In this document: piece after piece, positions 43,570-52,997 of the stretch
Numbering within the stretch: position 1 is the first letter of the stretch
Layout: each line of letters begins with the position of its first letter
Source: Comamonas sp.
Lineage (GTDB): Bacteria > Pseudomonadota > Gammaproteobacteria > Burkholderiales > Burkholderiaceae_C
Assembly (NCBI GenBank): GCA_015478895.1
Contig: JADMKK010000048.1
Location: 1 to 64,000, forward strand
DNA length: 64,000 nucleotides
Direction of reading: 5' to 3'
The notes under the pieces: model-generated
The model's database searches: none
Told to the model about the DNA's origin: nothing
Seen by the model: only the letters and a program-made list of their open reading frames with translations
Program-made: the position numbers and the translations under genes

Positions 43570-44514
43570 TTAAACTTTTTGATCGGCTGTGGCCGGTTTT
43601 TTGGCCCAGCGCGTAAAGACAAAGATACCCACCATCACCAAACTGGTGCCCGCCACCATCCAGACATTGAGCTGCTCGTCCAGCAACCACACGCCCATCA
43701 AGATGGTGGAGAGCGGGCCAATCATGCCCGTCTGCGCCGTCATGCCCGCGCCAATGCGTTCAATGGCCATCATCACCATCAACACCGGGGCCACCGTACA
43801 GACGGTGGAATTGAGCAGCGACAGCCACAGCACCTGCGGCGCTACCTGCATGGCAGACAGGGGCTGCGTCAGCACAAACTGCGCAATACAAAAGAAGCAC
43901 GCCACGCTGGACGCCAGCCCCACCAACCGCAGCGAGCCCAGGCGCTTGACCATCTCGCCGCTGTAGACCATGTAAACGGCATAGCTGATGGCACTGCCCA
44001 GCACCAGCAATGCGCCCAGCGCGGCATTGCTGCCTTGCGCGCCCAGCTCATGGCCAAACACCAGCAGCACGCCGCTGTAACTCACCAGCATGCCTGCAAA
44101 CTGCCCCCACGTAATCCCGCGCTTGTAGACCACCCAGCCAAAGATCACCACCAGCGTCGGGTTGAGGTACAGGATCAGGCGCTCCAGCGCCGCAGTGATG
44201 TAGGCCAGCCCGGCAAAGTCCAGATAACTGGCCAGGTAGTAGCCCGAAAAGCCCAACCCGATCACGCCCAGCCAGTCCTTGCGCGTCAGCGCTGCCTTGC
44301 CGCGCCCGGCCCACCAGGCCATCAGCAAAAAGACTGGCAGCGCAAACAGCATGCGGTACATCAGCAGCGTGACGGCGTCCACGCCATAGCGGTAGGCCAG
44401 CTTGACGATGATGGCCTTGCCACTGAAGGCAATCGCGCCCAGCATGGCCAGCGTGAGCCCCAGCGCTATGCCTTTGTTAGCTACTGGCCCTGATGATTGA
44501 AGGTTTTCAGACAC
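43570..44514 (-). CDS. EamA/DMT family transporter
   Basis: A 314-residue ten-segment EamA transporter. It starts MSENLQSSGPVANKGIALGL. The first repeat includes GAIAFSGKAIIVKLAYRYG and ITAALERLILYLNPTLVVIF; the second includes TAQTGMIGPLSTILMGVWLL. It is distinct from the transporter at 41759. It is encoded 12 bp upstream of the SDR gene, so a shared mRNA is likely and may link export with a redox step. Substrate unknown. Confidence 0.86.
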   Translation of the reverse strand: MSENLQSSGPVANKGIALGLTLAMLGAIAFSGKAIIVKLAYRYGVDAVTLLMYRMLFALPVFLLMAWWAGRGKAALTRKDWLGVIGLGFSGYYLASYLDFAGLAYITAALERLILYLNPTLVVIFGWVVYKRGITWGQFAGMLVSYSGVLLVFGHELGAQGSNAALGALLVLGSAISYAVYMVYSGEMVKRLGSLRLVGLASSVACFFCIAQFVLTQPLSAMQVAPQVLWLSLLNSTVCTVAPVLMVMMAIERIGAGMTAQTGMIGPLSTILMGVWLLDEQLNVWMVAGTSLVMVGIFVFTRWAKKPATADQKV

Positions 44515-44524
44515 AATACTTCCC

Positions 44525-44565
44525 GATCTCTAGCAAACACAACGGCTAGCAGCTCTCATTTTTAA
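44525..44565. repeat. Short-form dispersed palindromic element overlapping a stop codon
   Basis: Reads GATCTCTAGCAAACACAACG, then GCTAGCAGCTCTCA and TTTTTAA. The right half matches the copy at 27366 at nearly every base. Its end supplies the TAA stop of the DUF3422 gene (44562-44564 on the minus strand). Confidence 0.68.
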
Positions 44566-45875
44566 TGTTTGCCACCAAATAAACGGTGGTGCAGACGGCG
44601 CAGCGACCACCACACGCTGAACGCCACCACGGGAATGGCAATCGCTGCCGTAATCTCGGGCGACAAGGGCCAGCCCAGCTTTTGCGCTCCCTTAGCCAGG
44701 TAGCTGATCAGCCCGGTGATGTAGTAGGTAATCGCCGCGACCGACAGGCCCTCGACCGTGGATTGCAGCTTGAGCTGCATACCTTGGCGGTCGTTCATCG
44801 TTGCCAGAATTTCCTGGTTGCTTTGCTGCTGCTCAATCTCCACCCGTGTGCGCAGCAAATTGCTCACGCGCGAGACGCGCTGCGACAGGGCGTTCTGGCG
44901 GTGTACGGCCCACTCGCAAGTGCTGCGCGCGGGCGACAAGCGCCGCTCCATGAACTCTTGAATGGTCAACAAGCCCGACAAGCGCTCTTCGCGCAAATCG
45001 TGAATGCGTTTGTCCACCAGCTCAAAGTAAGCCTTGCTGGCCGAAAAGCGCGAGTGCGTGGCTGCGTATTCGCTCTCTACCTGCCCGGCCAAGCGGGTCA
45101 GGCGGTCCAGCAAGTCGGGCTCATCTTCGCGCCCGGCTTCCCGAATGGCACGCGCCAGATCGGCCAAGTCTTTTTCTGCCGTACCCAGTACGGCCGCCGC
45201 TTTGCGCGCAGCAGGCAGACCCAACAAGGCTGCCATGCGGTAGGTTTCAATCTCCAGTACCCGCTGCACCAGCCGCCCCAGACGGCGCGGGCTGACGCTG
45301 GCCGAAGGTTTGACCAAAATGCGCGAATAGCCGTCTGCGTGAATCGCAAAGTCGGTACACAGCTCCGTGTGCCCCACATGCACTGAGGAGCCCGCCAAGG
45401 TGTCGTCATTGAGCATTTGCTGCACCAGGTGCCGAATGCCTTTGTGCTCGCACTGAATGTCTTGCACGATCCAGAGGTGCACGCTGCTCAGACACAAGCC
45501 AGGGATATCTTTGAGCCACTGCTGCGGCACTTCTTCAATCGCGCAGGCAGGCGAGCGCGCATTCAACGGCGCATCAGCAGGCAACGGCACCATGAACGTC
45601 CAGCAGACAAATTCTGTGTGCAGTTCCCAGCGCAAGCGAAACGCGCCAAAGTCCATGCGCAAATGCGTGCAATCGGCGTCGGGCCCTGTGCGGTGGTGGT
45701 CATGCATCAAAGTCGCCAGGTGCTGACGGCTTTGCTCACGCTGCTGGGCATCGACCAGCATCACCAAATGGGTAATTGCCGCGGGGCCTTGTTCAGCCTC
45801 TGCGGGCCGGGCGTGGACTTCATTGTGTAACAGGGCACGCAAAGGGTGCTGGGCGGCTTGGGGCAAAACTGGCAT
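44562..45875 (-). CDS. DUF3422 family membrane-anchored protein
   Basis: A 437-residue protein of unknown function. The N-terminal region (LRALLHNEVHARPAEAEQGP) and the following beta-rich domain are the standard DUF3422 opening. The middle is helical (DLADLARAIREAGREDEPDL, RIHDLREERLSGLLTIQEFM). Two C-terminal hydrophobic segments (ITYYITGLISYLAKGAQKLG and ITAAIAIPVVAFSVWW) precede a basic tail ending RRLHHRLFGGKH. The layout resembles CorA-like or sensor proteins anchored at the C-terminus. Its stop codon lies inside a dispersed repeat. Confidence 0.85.
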   Translation of the reverse strand: MPVLPQAAQHPLRALLHNEVHARPAEAEQGPAAITHLVMLVDAQQREQSRQHLATLMHDHHRTGPDADCTHLRMDFGAFRLRWELHTEFVCWTFMVPLPADAPLNARSPACAIEEVPQQWLKDIPGLCLSSVHLWIVQDIQCEHKGIRHLVQQMLNDDTLAGSSVHVGHTELCTDFAIHADGYSRILVKPSASVSPRRLGRLVQRVLEIETYRMAALLGLPAARKAAAVLGTAEKDLADLARAIREAGREDEPDLLDRLTRLAGQVESEYAATHSRFSASKAYFELVDKRIHDLREERLSGLLTIQEFMERRLSPARSTCEWAVHRQNALSQRVSRVSNLLRTRVEIEQQQSNQEILATMNDRQGMQLKLQSTVEGLSVAAITYYITGLISYLAKGAQKLGWPLSPEITAAIAIPVVAFSVWWSLRRLHHRLFGGKH

Positions 45876-45962
45876 AAAACGGGGAAAATCGGCACACGAA
45901 AACAGCTATTTAGCCGCTTATTGTGGGGCTTTCACCGTGCTGACGGCAGCGCAAACAAAGTA

Positions 45963-45979
45963 GCCCCGCATCGCGGGGC
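45963..45979 (-). terminator. Possible terminator of the first chemoreceptor gene
   Basis: Inverted repeat GCCCCGC (45963-45969) with GCGGGGC (45973-45979), followed on the minus strand by TACTTTGTTTG. It lies 58 bp after the chemoreceptor stop. The T tract is weak. Confidence 0.4.
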
Positions 45980-46036
45980 CAGGAATGTGCCGACCCAACC
46001 TGGCGGTTGGTCAGCCTGCCGCAGCAGGGCTGCCGC

Positions 46037-47776
46037 TTAAAAAGTTTCCCAATCGTCGTCACTCGCCGCCTTGGCCTGCGCGACTGCCTTGGTCTGTGCC
46101 ACCGCCTTGGGCTTTGCCTTGGCAATCATCGCTGCGGGCTTGTCTGCAGGCACCTTCTTGCTGGTGGAGCGCGGAGCGGATGCGCCCACGCTGACCGGTG
46201 CTGGCGTGCGGTAAGAGGCAGCAGGCTTGCTGTGGCCGACATCAAATTTCGACACCACTTGCAGCAAGCGATTTGCTTGCTCGCTCATGGCGTTCGCAGC
46301 AGCGCTGGACTCTTCCACCAAGGCAGCGTTTTGCTGCGTCATCTGGTCCAGGTTGCTGACCGCATGATTCACTTGGGAGAAACCATCGCGCTGTTCGCTG
46401 GCCGAGGCAGTAATCTCACCGATCAAGTCCGTCACGCGGCGCACGCTGGCCACAATCTCTTCCATGTTGCTGCCCGCTTGGGACACCTGCACAGCGCCAG
46501 CCTCCACACTGCTTACGCTGGCCGAAATCAGCGTCTTGATCTCCTTGGCCGCTTCTGCACTGCGACCGGCCAGGCTGCGCACTTCACCGGCCACCACGGC
46601 AAAACCACGCCCTTGCTCGCCAGCGCGCGCGGCTTCCACAGCGGCGTTCAGCGCCAAGATATTGGTCTGAAAGGCAATGCCGTCAATCACGCCAATGATG
46701 TCGCTGATCTTGCGGCTGGACGCATTGATCTGCTCCATGCTCAACACCACTTGCTGCACCACATCGCCACCCCGTGTGGCGGCTTGCACGGCGGTCGCTG
46801 CCAACTGGTTGGCCTGGCGCGAAGTATCGGCGGCTTGGTTGACCGAGGCGGTCATCTCTTCAATGCTGGCGGCAGTTTGCTGCAAGCTGGCCGCCGACTG
46901 CTCGGTGCGCGAAGACAAATCCTGATTGCCCGAAGCAATTTGGCTGGCCGCGGAAGACACCGCATCCACGCCAGTGCGTACCTCACCAATCACGGCACGC
47001 AACTTGCCGGCCATCTCGTTGAGCGCGCGCAGCAATTGCCCGAATTCATCTGCGCGATGGGACTTCACATTCACAGTGAGTTTGCCATCGCCAATGCTTT
47101 CTGCCAAAGACACGGCTTCTTTCAGCGGCTGGGTAATGCTGCGCACCAGCCACTGCGCCAAGAAAATACCAATCAGCAGTAACGCGGTAGAGACTGCCCA
47201 GCCCATCCATGTGGCCTGCGCACGCACTTTTTCAGCGGCATTGTTGACAATTTCCAACTGCGAACGCTGGAAATCAATGAAGCCATCAAAAGCTTGGTAA
47301 TAGGTATTCGCGCCAGCTGCATAAGGGCCAAAAGCAAAATTAGCGCGGCCGTAATAGTCCTCATCATTCAGATCTTTTTCGGCCTGCACACGCAGTGCTC
47401 GCAAATCTCCACGCAGTTTGGAAATTTTCGCGTATTGCTCTCGCTCGCTGTCCGTACTCAAAGACTCTTCCAGCTCCTTGAATGCAGCCACCGTAACTTT
47501 GACGTTCTCATTCAAACGCTTTCTGAGCTCTGCCTGCACCCGTTCTTCATTGCTACCGAATTGCGCGATACCAATTTCTGAAGCAGCCAAGGCCGTGCCA
47601 CGCACATATTGAAGCTGTGCAATTTTGCGTTCAATCTGCTGAATGTCTTGCAGTGATTTTTCCAGCGCATTTTCTGCAGAGCTACGCATCCACAGATTGC
47701 TCAAGAGCATCGCAACCAAAAGCCCCAAAATCGCGCCCCACAGCTTAGGTGCCACGCGCATATTCTTCAAATTCAT
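46037..47776 (-). CDS. Methyl-accepting chemotaxis protein
   Basis: A 579-residue transmembrane chemoreceptor. TM1 is at about 11-30, a helical periplasmic ligand domain at about 31-190, TM2 at about 191-211, and HAMP follows from about 212. The cytoplasmic signalling hairpin has the tip [20 protein letters not shown] with [20 protein letters not shown]. An Ala/Lys/Pro-rich linker ends in DDWETF, the type of C-terminal pentapeptide that tethers CheR/CheB. The ligand is unknown. No che genes lie nearby. The signalling domain is closely related to those of the two receptors at 59335 and 61254. Confidence 0.94.
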   Translation of the reverse strand: MNLKNMRVAPKLWGAILGLLVAMLLSNLWMRSSAENALEKSLQDIQQIERKIAQLQYVRGTALAASEIGIAQFGSNEERVQAELRKRLNENVKVTVAAFKELEESLSTDSEREQYAKISKLRGDLRALRVQAEKDLNDEDYYGRANFAFGPYAAGANTYYQAFDGFIDFQRSQLEIVNNAAEKVRAQATWMGWAVSTALLLIGIFLAQWLVRSITQPLKEAVSLAESIGDGKLTVNVKSHRADEFGQLLRALNEMAGKLRAVIGEVRTGVDAVSSAASQIASGNQDLSSRTEQSAASLQQTAASIEEMTASVNQAADTSRQANQLAATAVQAATRGGDVVQQVVLSMEQINASSRKISDIIGVIDGIAFQTNILALNAAVEAARAGEQGRGFAVVAGEVRSLAGRSAEAAKEIKTLISASVSSVEAGAVQVSQAGSNMEEIVASVRRVTDLIGEITASASEQRDGFSQVNHAVSNLDQMTQQNAALVEESSAAANAMSEQANRLLQVVSKFDVGHSKPAASYRTPAPVSVGASAPRSTSKKVPADKPAAMIAKAKPKAVAQTKAVAQAKAASDDDWETF

Positions 47777-48016
47777 AACTCAACTTATTCTCTTCACCTA
47801 TCGTGGCCCCGTATGCAACCAAAGTGTTCACCGGGGGAAAATTTGCCAAAAACCACAACCAACGCAGCATCAGCAGTCTGCTTGCCCAGCTAAAGCCCCG
47901 CACCATCGACGATCAGTTTTAACCATTGGCAAACTTTCAACCGGGCGCCCCATTATGTTGTAACCAAGCGTTCGCCTAATGGTTACTACCAATTAATTCT
48001 TCTCAGAATTCCAAAT

Positions 48017-48042
48017 AAAAAGCACCCCGCGGGGTGCTTTTT
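48017..48042 (-). terminator. Terminator of tctBA
   Basis: A near-perfect palindrome AAAAAGCACCCC-GC-GGGGTGCTTTTT, 27 bp beyond the tctA stop, with T residues on the minus strand. The 292-bp gap 47777-48068 holds this and no gene. Confidence 0.85.
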
Positions 48043-48068
48043 ATTGAAGTAATTACCAACTTTCCGAA

Positions 48069-49580
48069 TTACTCTTCCACGAAGGCTTCTTCGCGCTTGT
48101 TCTTGATCGATGGCAAGCACACGACCACCAGCAACACCACAGCCAGGAACAACATTACGGCAGAGATGGGACGGGTCACAAAGACCGACCAGTCACCACG
48201 CGACAGCAGCAGTGCGCGGCGCAGGTTTTCTTCCATCATCGGGCCCAAGATAAAGCCCAGCAACAACGGTGCAGGCTCGGTACCCAGTTTGTAGAACACA
48301 TAGCCGATGAAACCGAAGATACCCACCATCCACACGTCGAACTCGGAGTTCTTCGTACCGTACACACCCACTGCGCAGAACAGCACAATCGCAGGGAACA
48401 ACCAGCGGTAAGGTACCGACAGCAACTTGATCCACATGCCAATCATGGGCAGGTTCAAGATGATCAGCATCGCGTTACCAATCCACATAGAGGCGATCAG
48501 GCCCCAGAACAGTTCTGGGTTGCTGGTCATCACCTGAGGGCCAGGCTGGATGTTGTGGATGGTCATCGCGCCCACCATCAGCGCCATCACAGCGTTCGGT
48601 GGGATACCCAGTGTCAGCAAAGGAATGAACGAAGTTTGCGAGCCTGCGTTGTTGGCAGCTTCAGGGGCTGTCACACCGCGGATATTACCTTGACCAAATG
48701 GAACTTCGCCGGGGCGCAGTTGGGTCTTCTTTTCGATGGTGTAAGCAGCAAACGCTGACAACATGGCACCACCGCCGGGCAAGATACCCAAGGAAGAACC
48801 CAGCAAAGTACCGCGCACCATGGCGGGGAACATGAGCTTCAAGTCTTGCTTGGTCGGCATCAGGCCCGTGACCTTGGCAGTAAAGACTTCGCGCTCATCG
48901 TCGGGCTTGGACAAGTTGGCAATGATTTCACCGTAGCCAAACACACCCATGGCGATCACGACAAAGTCGATACCGTCGGTCAGTTCTGGAATGTCAAAGC
49001 TGTAACGTGCCACGCCAGAGTTCACGTCCGTGCCGATCATGCCAAACAGCAGACCCAGCACGATCATGCCCACGGCCTTGAGCAGGGAGCCAGAGGCCAG
49101 CACCACGGCACCAATCAGGCCCAAGACCATCAGCGAGAAGTACTCTGCCGGGCCAAACATGAAGGCCACTTCAGTCAATGGAGGCGCAAACGCCGCCAAG
49201 ATCACAGTACCTACGCAGCCAGCAAAGAAAGAACCGATACCTGCTGCCGCCAACGCCGGGCCTGCTCGCCCTTTGCGCGCCATCTGGTAGCCGTCAATCA
49301 TCGTCACCACCGACGATGATTCACCCGGCAAGTTCACCAAAATGGCTGTGGTCGAGCCACCGTATTGCGCACCGTAATAAATACCAGCCAGCATGATCAG
49401 CGCAGCCACAGGCGGCAGCGAGTAAGTGGCGGGGAGCAGCATGGCGATCGTTGCAACAGGGCCCAAGCCCGGCAAGATACCAATCAACGTACCCAAGATA
49501 CAGCCAATCAGGCAGTACATGAGGTTTTGCGCGGTGAAAGCTACGCTAAACCCCAGCGATAAATGTTCAAACAATTCCAC
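48069..49580 (-). CDS. tctA: Tripartite tricarboxylate transporter large permease TctA
   Basis: A 503-residue permease with about 11-12 hydrophobic segments. TctA signatures are present: GTLIGILPGLGPVATIAMLL, YYGAQYGGSTTAILVNLPGE, and the mirrored repeat LGSSLGILPGGGAMLSAFAA with APEAANNAGSQTSFIPLLTL. It forms the large membrane unit of a tripartite tricarboxylate-type importer with TctB, using a periplasmic TctC binding protein. It lies 21 bp downstream of tctB. The substrate depends on a TctC partner that is not encoded here. Confidence 0.93.
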   Translation of the reverse strand: MELFEHLSLGFSVAFTAQNLMYCLIGCILGTLIGILPGLGPVATIAMLLPATYSLPPVAALIMLAGIYYGAQYGGSTTAILVNLPGESSSVVTMIDGYQMARKGRAGPALAAAGIGSFFAGCVGTVILAAFAPPLTEVAFMFGPAEYFSLMVLGLIGAVVLASGSLLKAVGMIVLGLLFGMIGTDVNSGVARYSFDIPELTDGIDFVVIAMGVFGYGEIIANLSKPDDEREVFTAKVTGLMPTKQDLKLMFPAMVRGTLLGSSLGILPGGGAMLSAFAAYTIEKKTQLRPGEVPFGQGNIRGVTAPEAANNAGSQTSFIPLLTLGIPPNAVMALMVGAMTIHNIQPGPQVMTSNPELFWGLIASMWIGNAMLIILNLPMIGMWIKLLSVPYRWLFPAIVLFCAVGVYGTKNSEFDVWMVGIFGFIGYVFYKLGTEPAPLLLGFILGPMMEENLRRALLLSRGDWSVFVTRPISAVMLFLAVVLLVVVCLPSIKNKREEAFVEE

Positions 49581-49601
49581 GATGCAAGTCTCCTGGGGGA
49601 A

Positions 49602-50105
49602 TTAGCCAACGATGAAGGTAGGCCAAACGGGGAACTGCAGGTTCAAAGCCCACACGAACACCGCATAGCTGCCAACCGCCAAGATCAAGGAAAGCACCAG
49701 CACTTCCTTGTAATTGACATTCTTACCGGCTGTACTGGCGATAAACACCAAACCGATGATGGCCACCATCAAGCCAAAGCCGGGAATGCCCAAAGCAGGC
49801 ACGCCGACCAGCAGCAAACCAAAGGTGAAGTTGGCAGCCAGCACGAAGAAGATTTGCTTCCATGCCCACTTGCCAATAGGGTCTCCGTCGCTGGGGCCCT
49901 GCAGCGTGGCTTTGAACGAAATCACCAGGCCAATCAGGGACAACAAGACACCCAAAATCAGCGGAAAGTAACCAGGCCCCATGCGCGCTGCGGTACCGAC
50001 GTTGTAGTCGATCGCACCGATAGCAAAAGCAAGGCCCACCACCAGATACATCAATCCGGCAAAGAAGTCTTTTTGACTCTTAATTTTCACGAAACGTCTC
50101 CACAA
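49602..50105 (-). CDS. tctB: Tripartite tricarboxylate transporter small permease TctB
   Basis: A 167-residue protein with four hydrophobic segments, starting MWRRFVKIKSQKDFFAGLMY. GTAARMGPGYFPLILGVLLS is the TctB hallmark. It pairs with TctA immediately downstream. The 225-bp upstream region shows no gene, and no tctC is adjacent. Confidence 0.9.
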   Translation of the reverse strand: MWRRFVKIKSQKDFFAGLMYLVVGLAFAIGAIDYNVGTAARMGPGYFPLILGVLLSLIGLVISFKATLQGPSDGDPIGKWAWKQIFFVLAANFTFGLLLVGVPALGIPGFGLMVAIIGLVFIASTAGKNVNYKEVLVLSLILAVGSYAVFVWALNLQFPVWPTFIVG

Positions 50106-50330
50106 AGGATTTGCGACCGGTGCAATTCTGTAAGCAAAGTGAAGGCAAATTTATGTGGGTTCCACCTACAGAGGTGATGAATATCTCTTTGTTTTACACG
50201 TGCTTATACGCGTTTACCCTCAAAAACACCCCATGCAGTCACAGCCTTAAACCTGATGAGGTGCGTCGGGATGTAACGCGGCAGCAACCTGTGCTGCGCT
50301 TTTGTCGCCAGCTCAAACAACGCTGTGCAG

Positions 50331-52139
50331 TTACCGCAAAGGTGGGGTGGTGGCGATGACTTCGGCCAAGGTGGTGATGCCTTCTGCCACCCGCAAAGCG
50401 CCCGACAGACGCAAAGGGCGCATGCCGTCTTGCACGGCTTGCCGGCGCAAGGCATCGATGGATGGCGTCTGGTTAATGTGCTGCTGCAGCGCCTGGCTGC
50501 TCAGCAACAGTTCATAGAGCCCCATACGGCCTTTAAAGCCGGTCATGCGGCAGGCTTCACAGCCTACGCCCGCGTAGGGTTTGGAGCTGCCACTGAACTT
50601 CCACGGCGCCATGAACTCCGCCAGCATTTCAGGCGTGGTCTCGGGGTCGGATTGCTTGCATTGCGGACACAACACGCGCACCAGGCGCTGCGCCAGTACA
50701 CCCAGCAAAGTGGCGTTGAGCAAATACGCAGGCACGCCCAGCTCCATCAGGCGACTCACTGCGCTGGGAGCATCGTTGGTGTGCAACGTTGAGAACACCA
50801 AGTGCCCCGTCAGGGCCGCCTGCACGGCCATCTCTGCAGTGGCGGTGTCGCGAATTTCTCCGACCATGATGATGTCCGGGTCCTGGCGCATCAGCGCGCG
50901 CAGACCTTCGATAAAGCCAAAGTCCAACTGCGGCTGAGCCTGCGTCTGGTTAAACGCAGGCTCAATCATTTCAATCGGGTCTTCAATGGTGCTGACGTTG
51001 ACTTCTTCGGTCGCCAGGCGCTTGAGCGTGGCGTACAGCGTGGTGGTCTTGCCAGAGCCCGTAGGGCCTGTGACCAAAATGATGCCGTGCGGGCGCTGCA
51101 CCAGCGTTTCCCAGCGCTGCGCATCGTGCGGGGTAAAACCGAGCTGGTCGAGCTGCTTGACCGTGTTGTCCGGGTCAAAAATACGCATCACCATCTTCTC
51201 GCCGAACGCCGTGGGCAAGGTGGACAGGCGCATTTCAATTTCTTCACCCCGCGGGTTGCGGGTTTTGATGCGGCCATCCAGCGGTCGGCGCTTTTCCACC
51301 ACGTCCATGCGGCCCAGTAATTTAATGCGCGCAATCATGGCGTTGAGCACGCCCATGGGCATGCGGTACACGGAGTGCAGCACGCCATCAATCCGGAACC
51401 GGATCACGCCCTGCTCACGCCGGGGTTCCAGGTGAATATCGCTGGCCCGCTGATCGAAAGCGTACTGCCACAGCCAGTCCACCACACGGATCACGCTGGT
51501 GTCATTGGCATCCAGCTGCTTGTTGCTGCGTCCCAGCTCCACCAGTTGCTCAAAACTGCCTGACTGCGGCGCATGGCCTGCTTTCTGGGCAGAACGCACA
51601 GAGTTAGCCAGCGCAAAAAACTCGCTGGTATAGCGTTGAATATCGGCCGGGTTGGCCATCACCCGGCGCACCGATTTGCGCGTCTGGCGCTCCACCTCAG
51701 CCACCCAGTGCACGACAAAGGGCTCGGCTGTGGCCACCACAATCTCGCTGTTGCCCACTTGCACCGGCAGCACCTTATGGCGCGTGGCATAAGGTGCGCT
51801 CATGGCATCGCCCACACGGGCCACATCCACTTTGAGCGGGTCAATGCGCAGATAGCCCATGCCAGTGCTGGCTGCCACAAAAGCCGTCAGGCTCTCCAGA
51901 TCCAAAGGCATGCCATCGCTGGAGCGGGCCACGCCCACGCTGGCCAGTCGCACCAGCGGGTGCTGGCTGCTTTCAGCCGTGGCGCAGCGCGCATGCACGC
52001 GCTCAGCTTCGGCAGCATCCACCACCCCATCTTCGCGCAGCCACTGCAGCACCAATCGCCATTCCAGCGCGCAGCCGCTGTGTGGCCCATCCACAGAACG
52101 AAGCGAGAGCGAGGCAGCAGAAGGCGTGATAGAGGTCAT
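50331..52139 (-). CDS. GspE/PilB-family secretion ATPase (orphan)
   Basis: A 602-residue AAA+ ATPase of the type II secretion/type IV pilus class. An N-terminal N1E-like region (about 1-170) precedes the catalytic half: VDWLWQYAFDQRASDIHLEP, Walker A GPTGSGKTTTLYATL, Asp-box region STIEDPIEM, Walker B PDIIMVGEIRD and HTNDAPSAVSRLMELG. The zinc tetracysteine is complete (LCPQC and GCEAC). The ATG at 52139 is preferred over a TTG three codons upstream. No other secretion or pilus gene is adjacent, so the machine it powers (pilus assembly, T2SS, or other) is unknown. Confidence 0.87.
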   Translation of the reverse strand: MTSITPSAASLSLRSVDGPHSGCALEWRLVLQWLREDGVVDAAEAERVHARCATAESSQHPLVRLASVGVARSSDGMPLDLESLTAFVAASTGMGYLRIDPLKVDVARVGDAMSAPYATRHKVLPVQVGNSEIVVATAEPFVVHWVAEVERQTRKSVRRVMANPADIQRYTSEFFALANSVRSAQKAGHAPQSGSFEQLVELGRSNKQLDANDTSVIRVVDWLWQYAFDQRASDIHLEPRREQGVIRFRIDGVLHSVYRMPMGVLNAMIARIKLLGRMDVVEKRRPLDGRIKTRNPRGEEIEMRLSTLPTAFGEKMVMRIFDPDNTVKQLDQLGFTPHDAQRWETLVQRPHGIILVTGPTGSGKTTTLYATLKRLATEEVNVSTIEDPIEMIEPAFNQTQAQPQLDFGFIEGLRALMRQDPDIIMVGEIRDTATAEMAVQAALTGHLVFSTLHTNDAPSAVSRLMELGVPAYLLNATLLGVLAQRLVRVLCPQCKQSDPETTPEMLAEFMAPWKFSGSSKPYAGVGCEACRMTGFKGRMGLYELLLSSQALQQHINQTPSIDALRRQAVQDGMRPLRLSGALRVAEGITTLAEVIATTPPLR

Positions 52140-52187
52140 GGTCAGCAAGCAATAGAAAGCAGTTTGTCCCTACTGTACTTGCTTGGA

Positions 52188-52985
52188 TCAGGCGCTTTTC
52201 GGCGGTGTGTCCATCACCTGCTTGAACACTTTGAGCCACTTGCTCGCCGGCAAACCAAAACGCGCCTGCACGGCCTCGGCGCGCACTTGCAACTCTTCGC
52301 GCGACAAGGCTGTGGGCACGCGCTGCGCCAGCACAATGGTGTTGCCTTCGCGTGTCGGCTTGAAAGCCCAGACGTGGCCCTGGCCAAAGGCCTCGGTGAT
52401 TTTGTCCAGACTGCGCTGGTAGCTTGATGCACGGCCAAACAGGTTTACTGTCATGCAACCTTCGGGCGTGAGCATGTTGCGGCAGTCGCTGTAGAACTCG
52501 ACGCTGTCGAGCACCGGCGCTGCAGCGTTGTGGTCGTACAAATCGACCTGCAGCGCATCGACCGCGCCCTGCCAGCGGGGCTTCAGGATTTCCATGGAGG
52601 CATCGCCCAGCACCACTTCCAGCATGTCGTTGTCGTGCGGCAGCTTGAACCAGGTGCGGCAGATGTTGACGACCAGCGGATTGATCTCCACCGCCGAGGT
52701 GTGCATCTTGAGCTTCTTGTAGTGAAACTTGGTCAGCGCCGCAGCGCCCAGACCCAGTTGCACGGCCTTGCGCTCGGTGAGGGTGTCCAGGTCCACAAAC
52801 AGCAGCCACGCCATCATGCGCTGCACGTATTCCAGATCAATCTCAAACGGCTCCTTGAGCTTCATGGAGCCCTGCACCCACGGCGTACCCAGATGCAGAT
52901 AGCGTGCGATGCCGTCGTCCGACACACTCACTTGCGGCATTTCTTCTTCCACGGTTCCGCTGGAAATTTTCTTGCGTGCAGCCAC
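52188..52985 (-). CDS. Spermidine synthase-like protein
   Basis: A 265-residue Rossmann-fold protein of the spermine/spermidine synthase superfamily. The cofactor-site region reads AVQLGLGAAALTKFHYKKL and SAVEINPLVVNICRTWF, then GDASMEIL and DALQVDLYD, with TPEGCMTVNLFG later. The canonical aminopropyltransferase segment DxxDPxGP is absent; DLYDHNAAAPV stands there instead. True spermidine synthase activity is therefore doubtful, and a methyltransferase-like or unknown role is possible. It lies 48 bp upstream of the GspE-like gene and 12 bp downstream of the glycosylase gene, on the same strand. Confidence 0.75.
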   Translation of the reverse strand: MAARKKISSGTVEEEMPQVSVSDDGIARYLHLGTPWVQGSMKLKEPFEIDLEYVQRMMAWLLFVDLDTLTERKAVQLGLGAAALTKFHYKKLKMHTSAVEINPLVVNICRTWFKLPHDNDMLEVVLGDASMEILKPRWQGAVDALQVDLYDHNAAAPVLDSVEFYSDCRNMLTPEGCMTVNLFGRASSYQRSLDKITEAFGQGHVWAFKPTREGNTIVLAQRVPTALSREELQVRAEAVQARFGLPASKWLKVFKQVMDTPPKSA

Positions 52986-52997
52986 GTCTTTGTCTTT

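Noticed and set aside
50281-50317. Hairpin GCGGCAGCA / TGCTGCGC followed by TTTT, as a terminator
   Set aside because: Its T-run lies on the plus strand, where no gene ends; it does not suit the minus-strand GspE-like gene.
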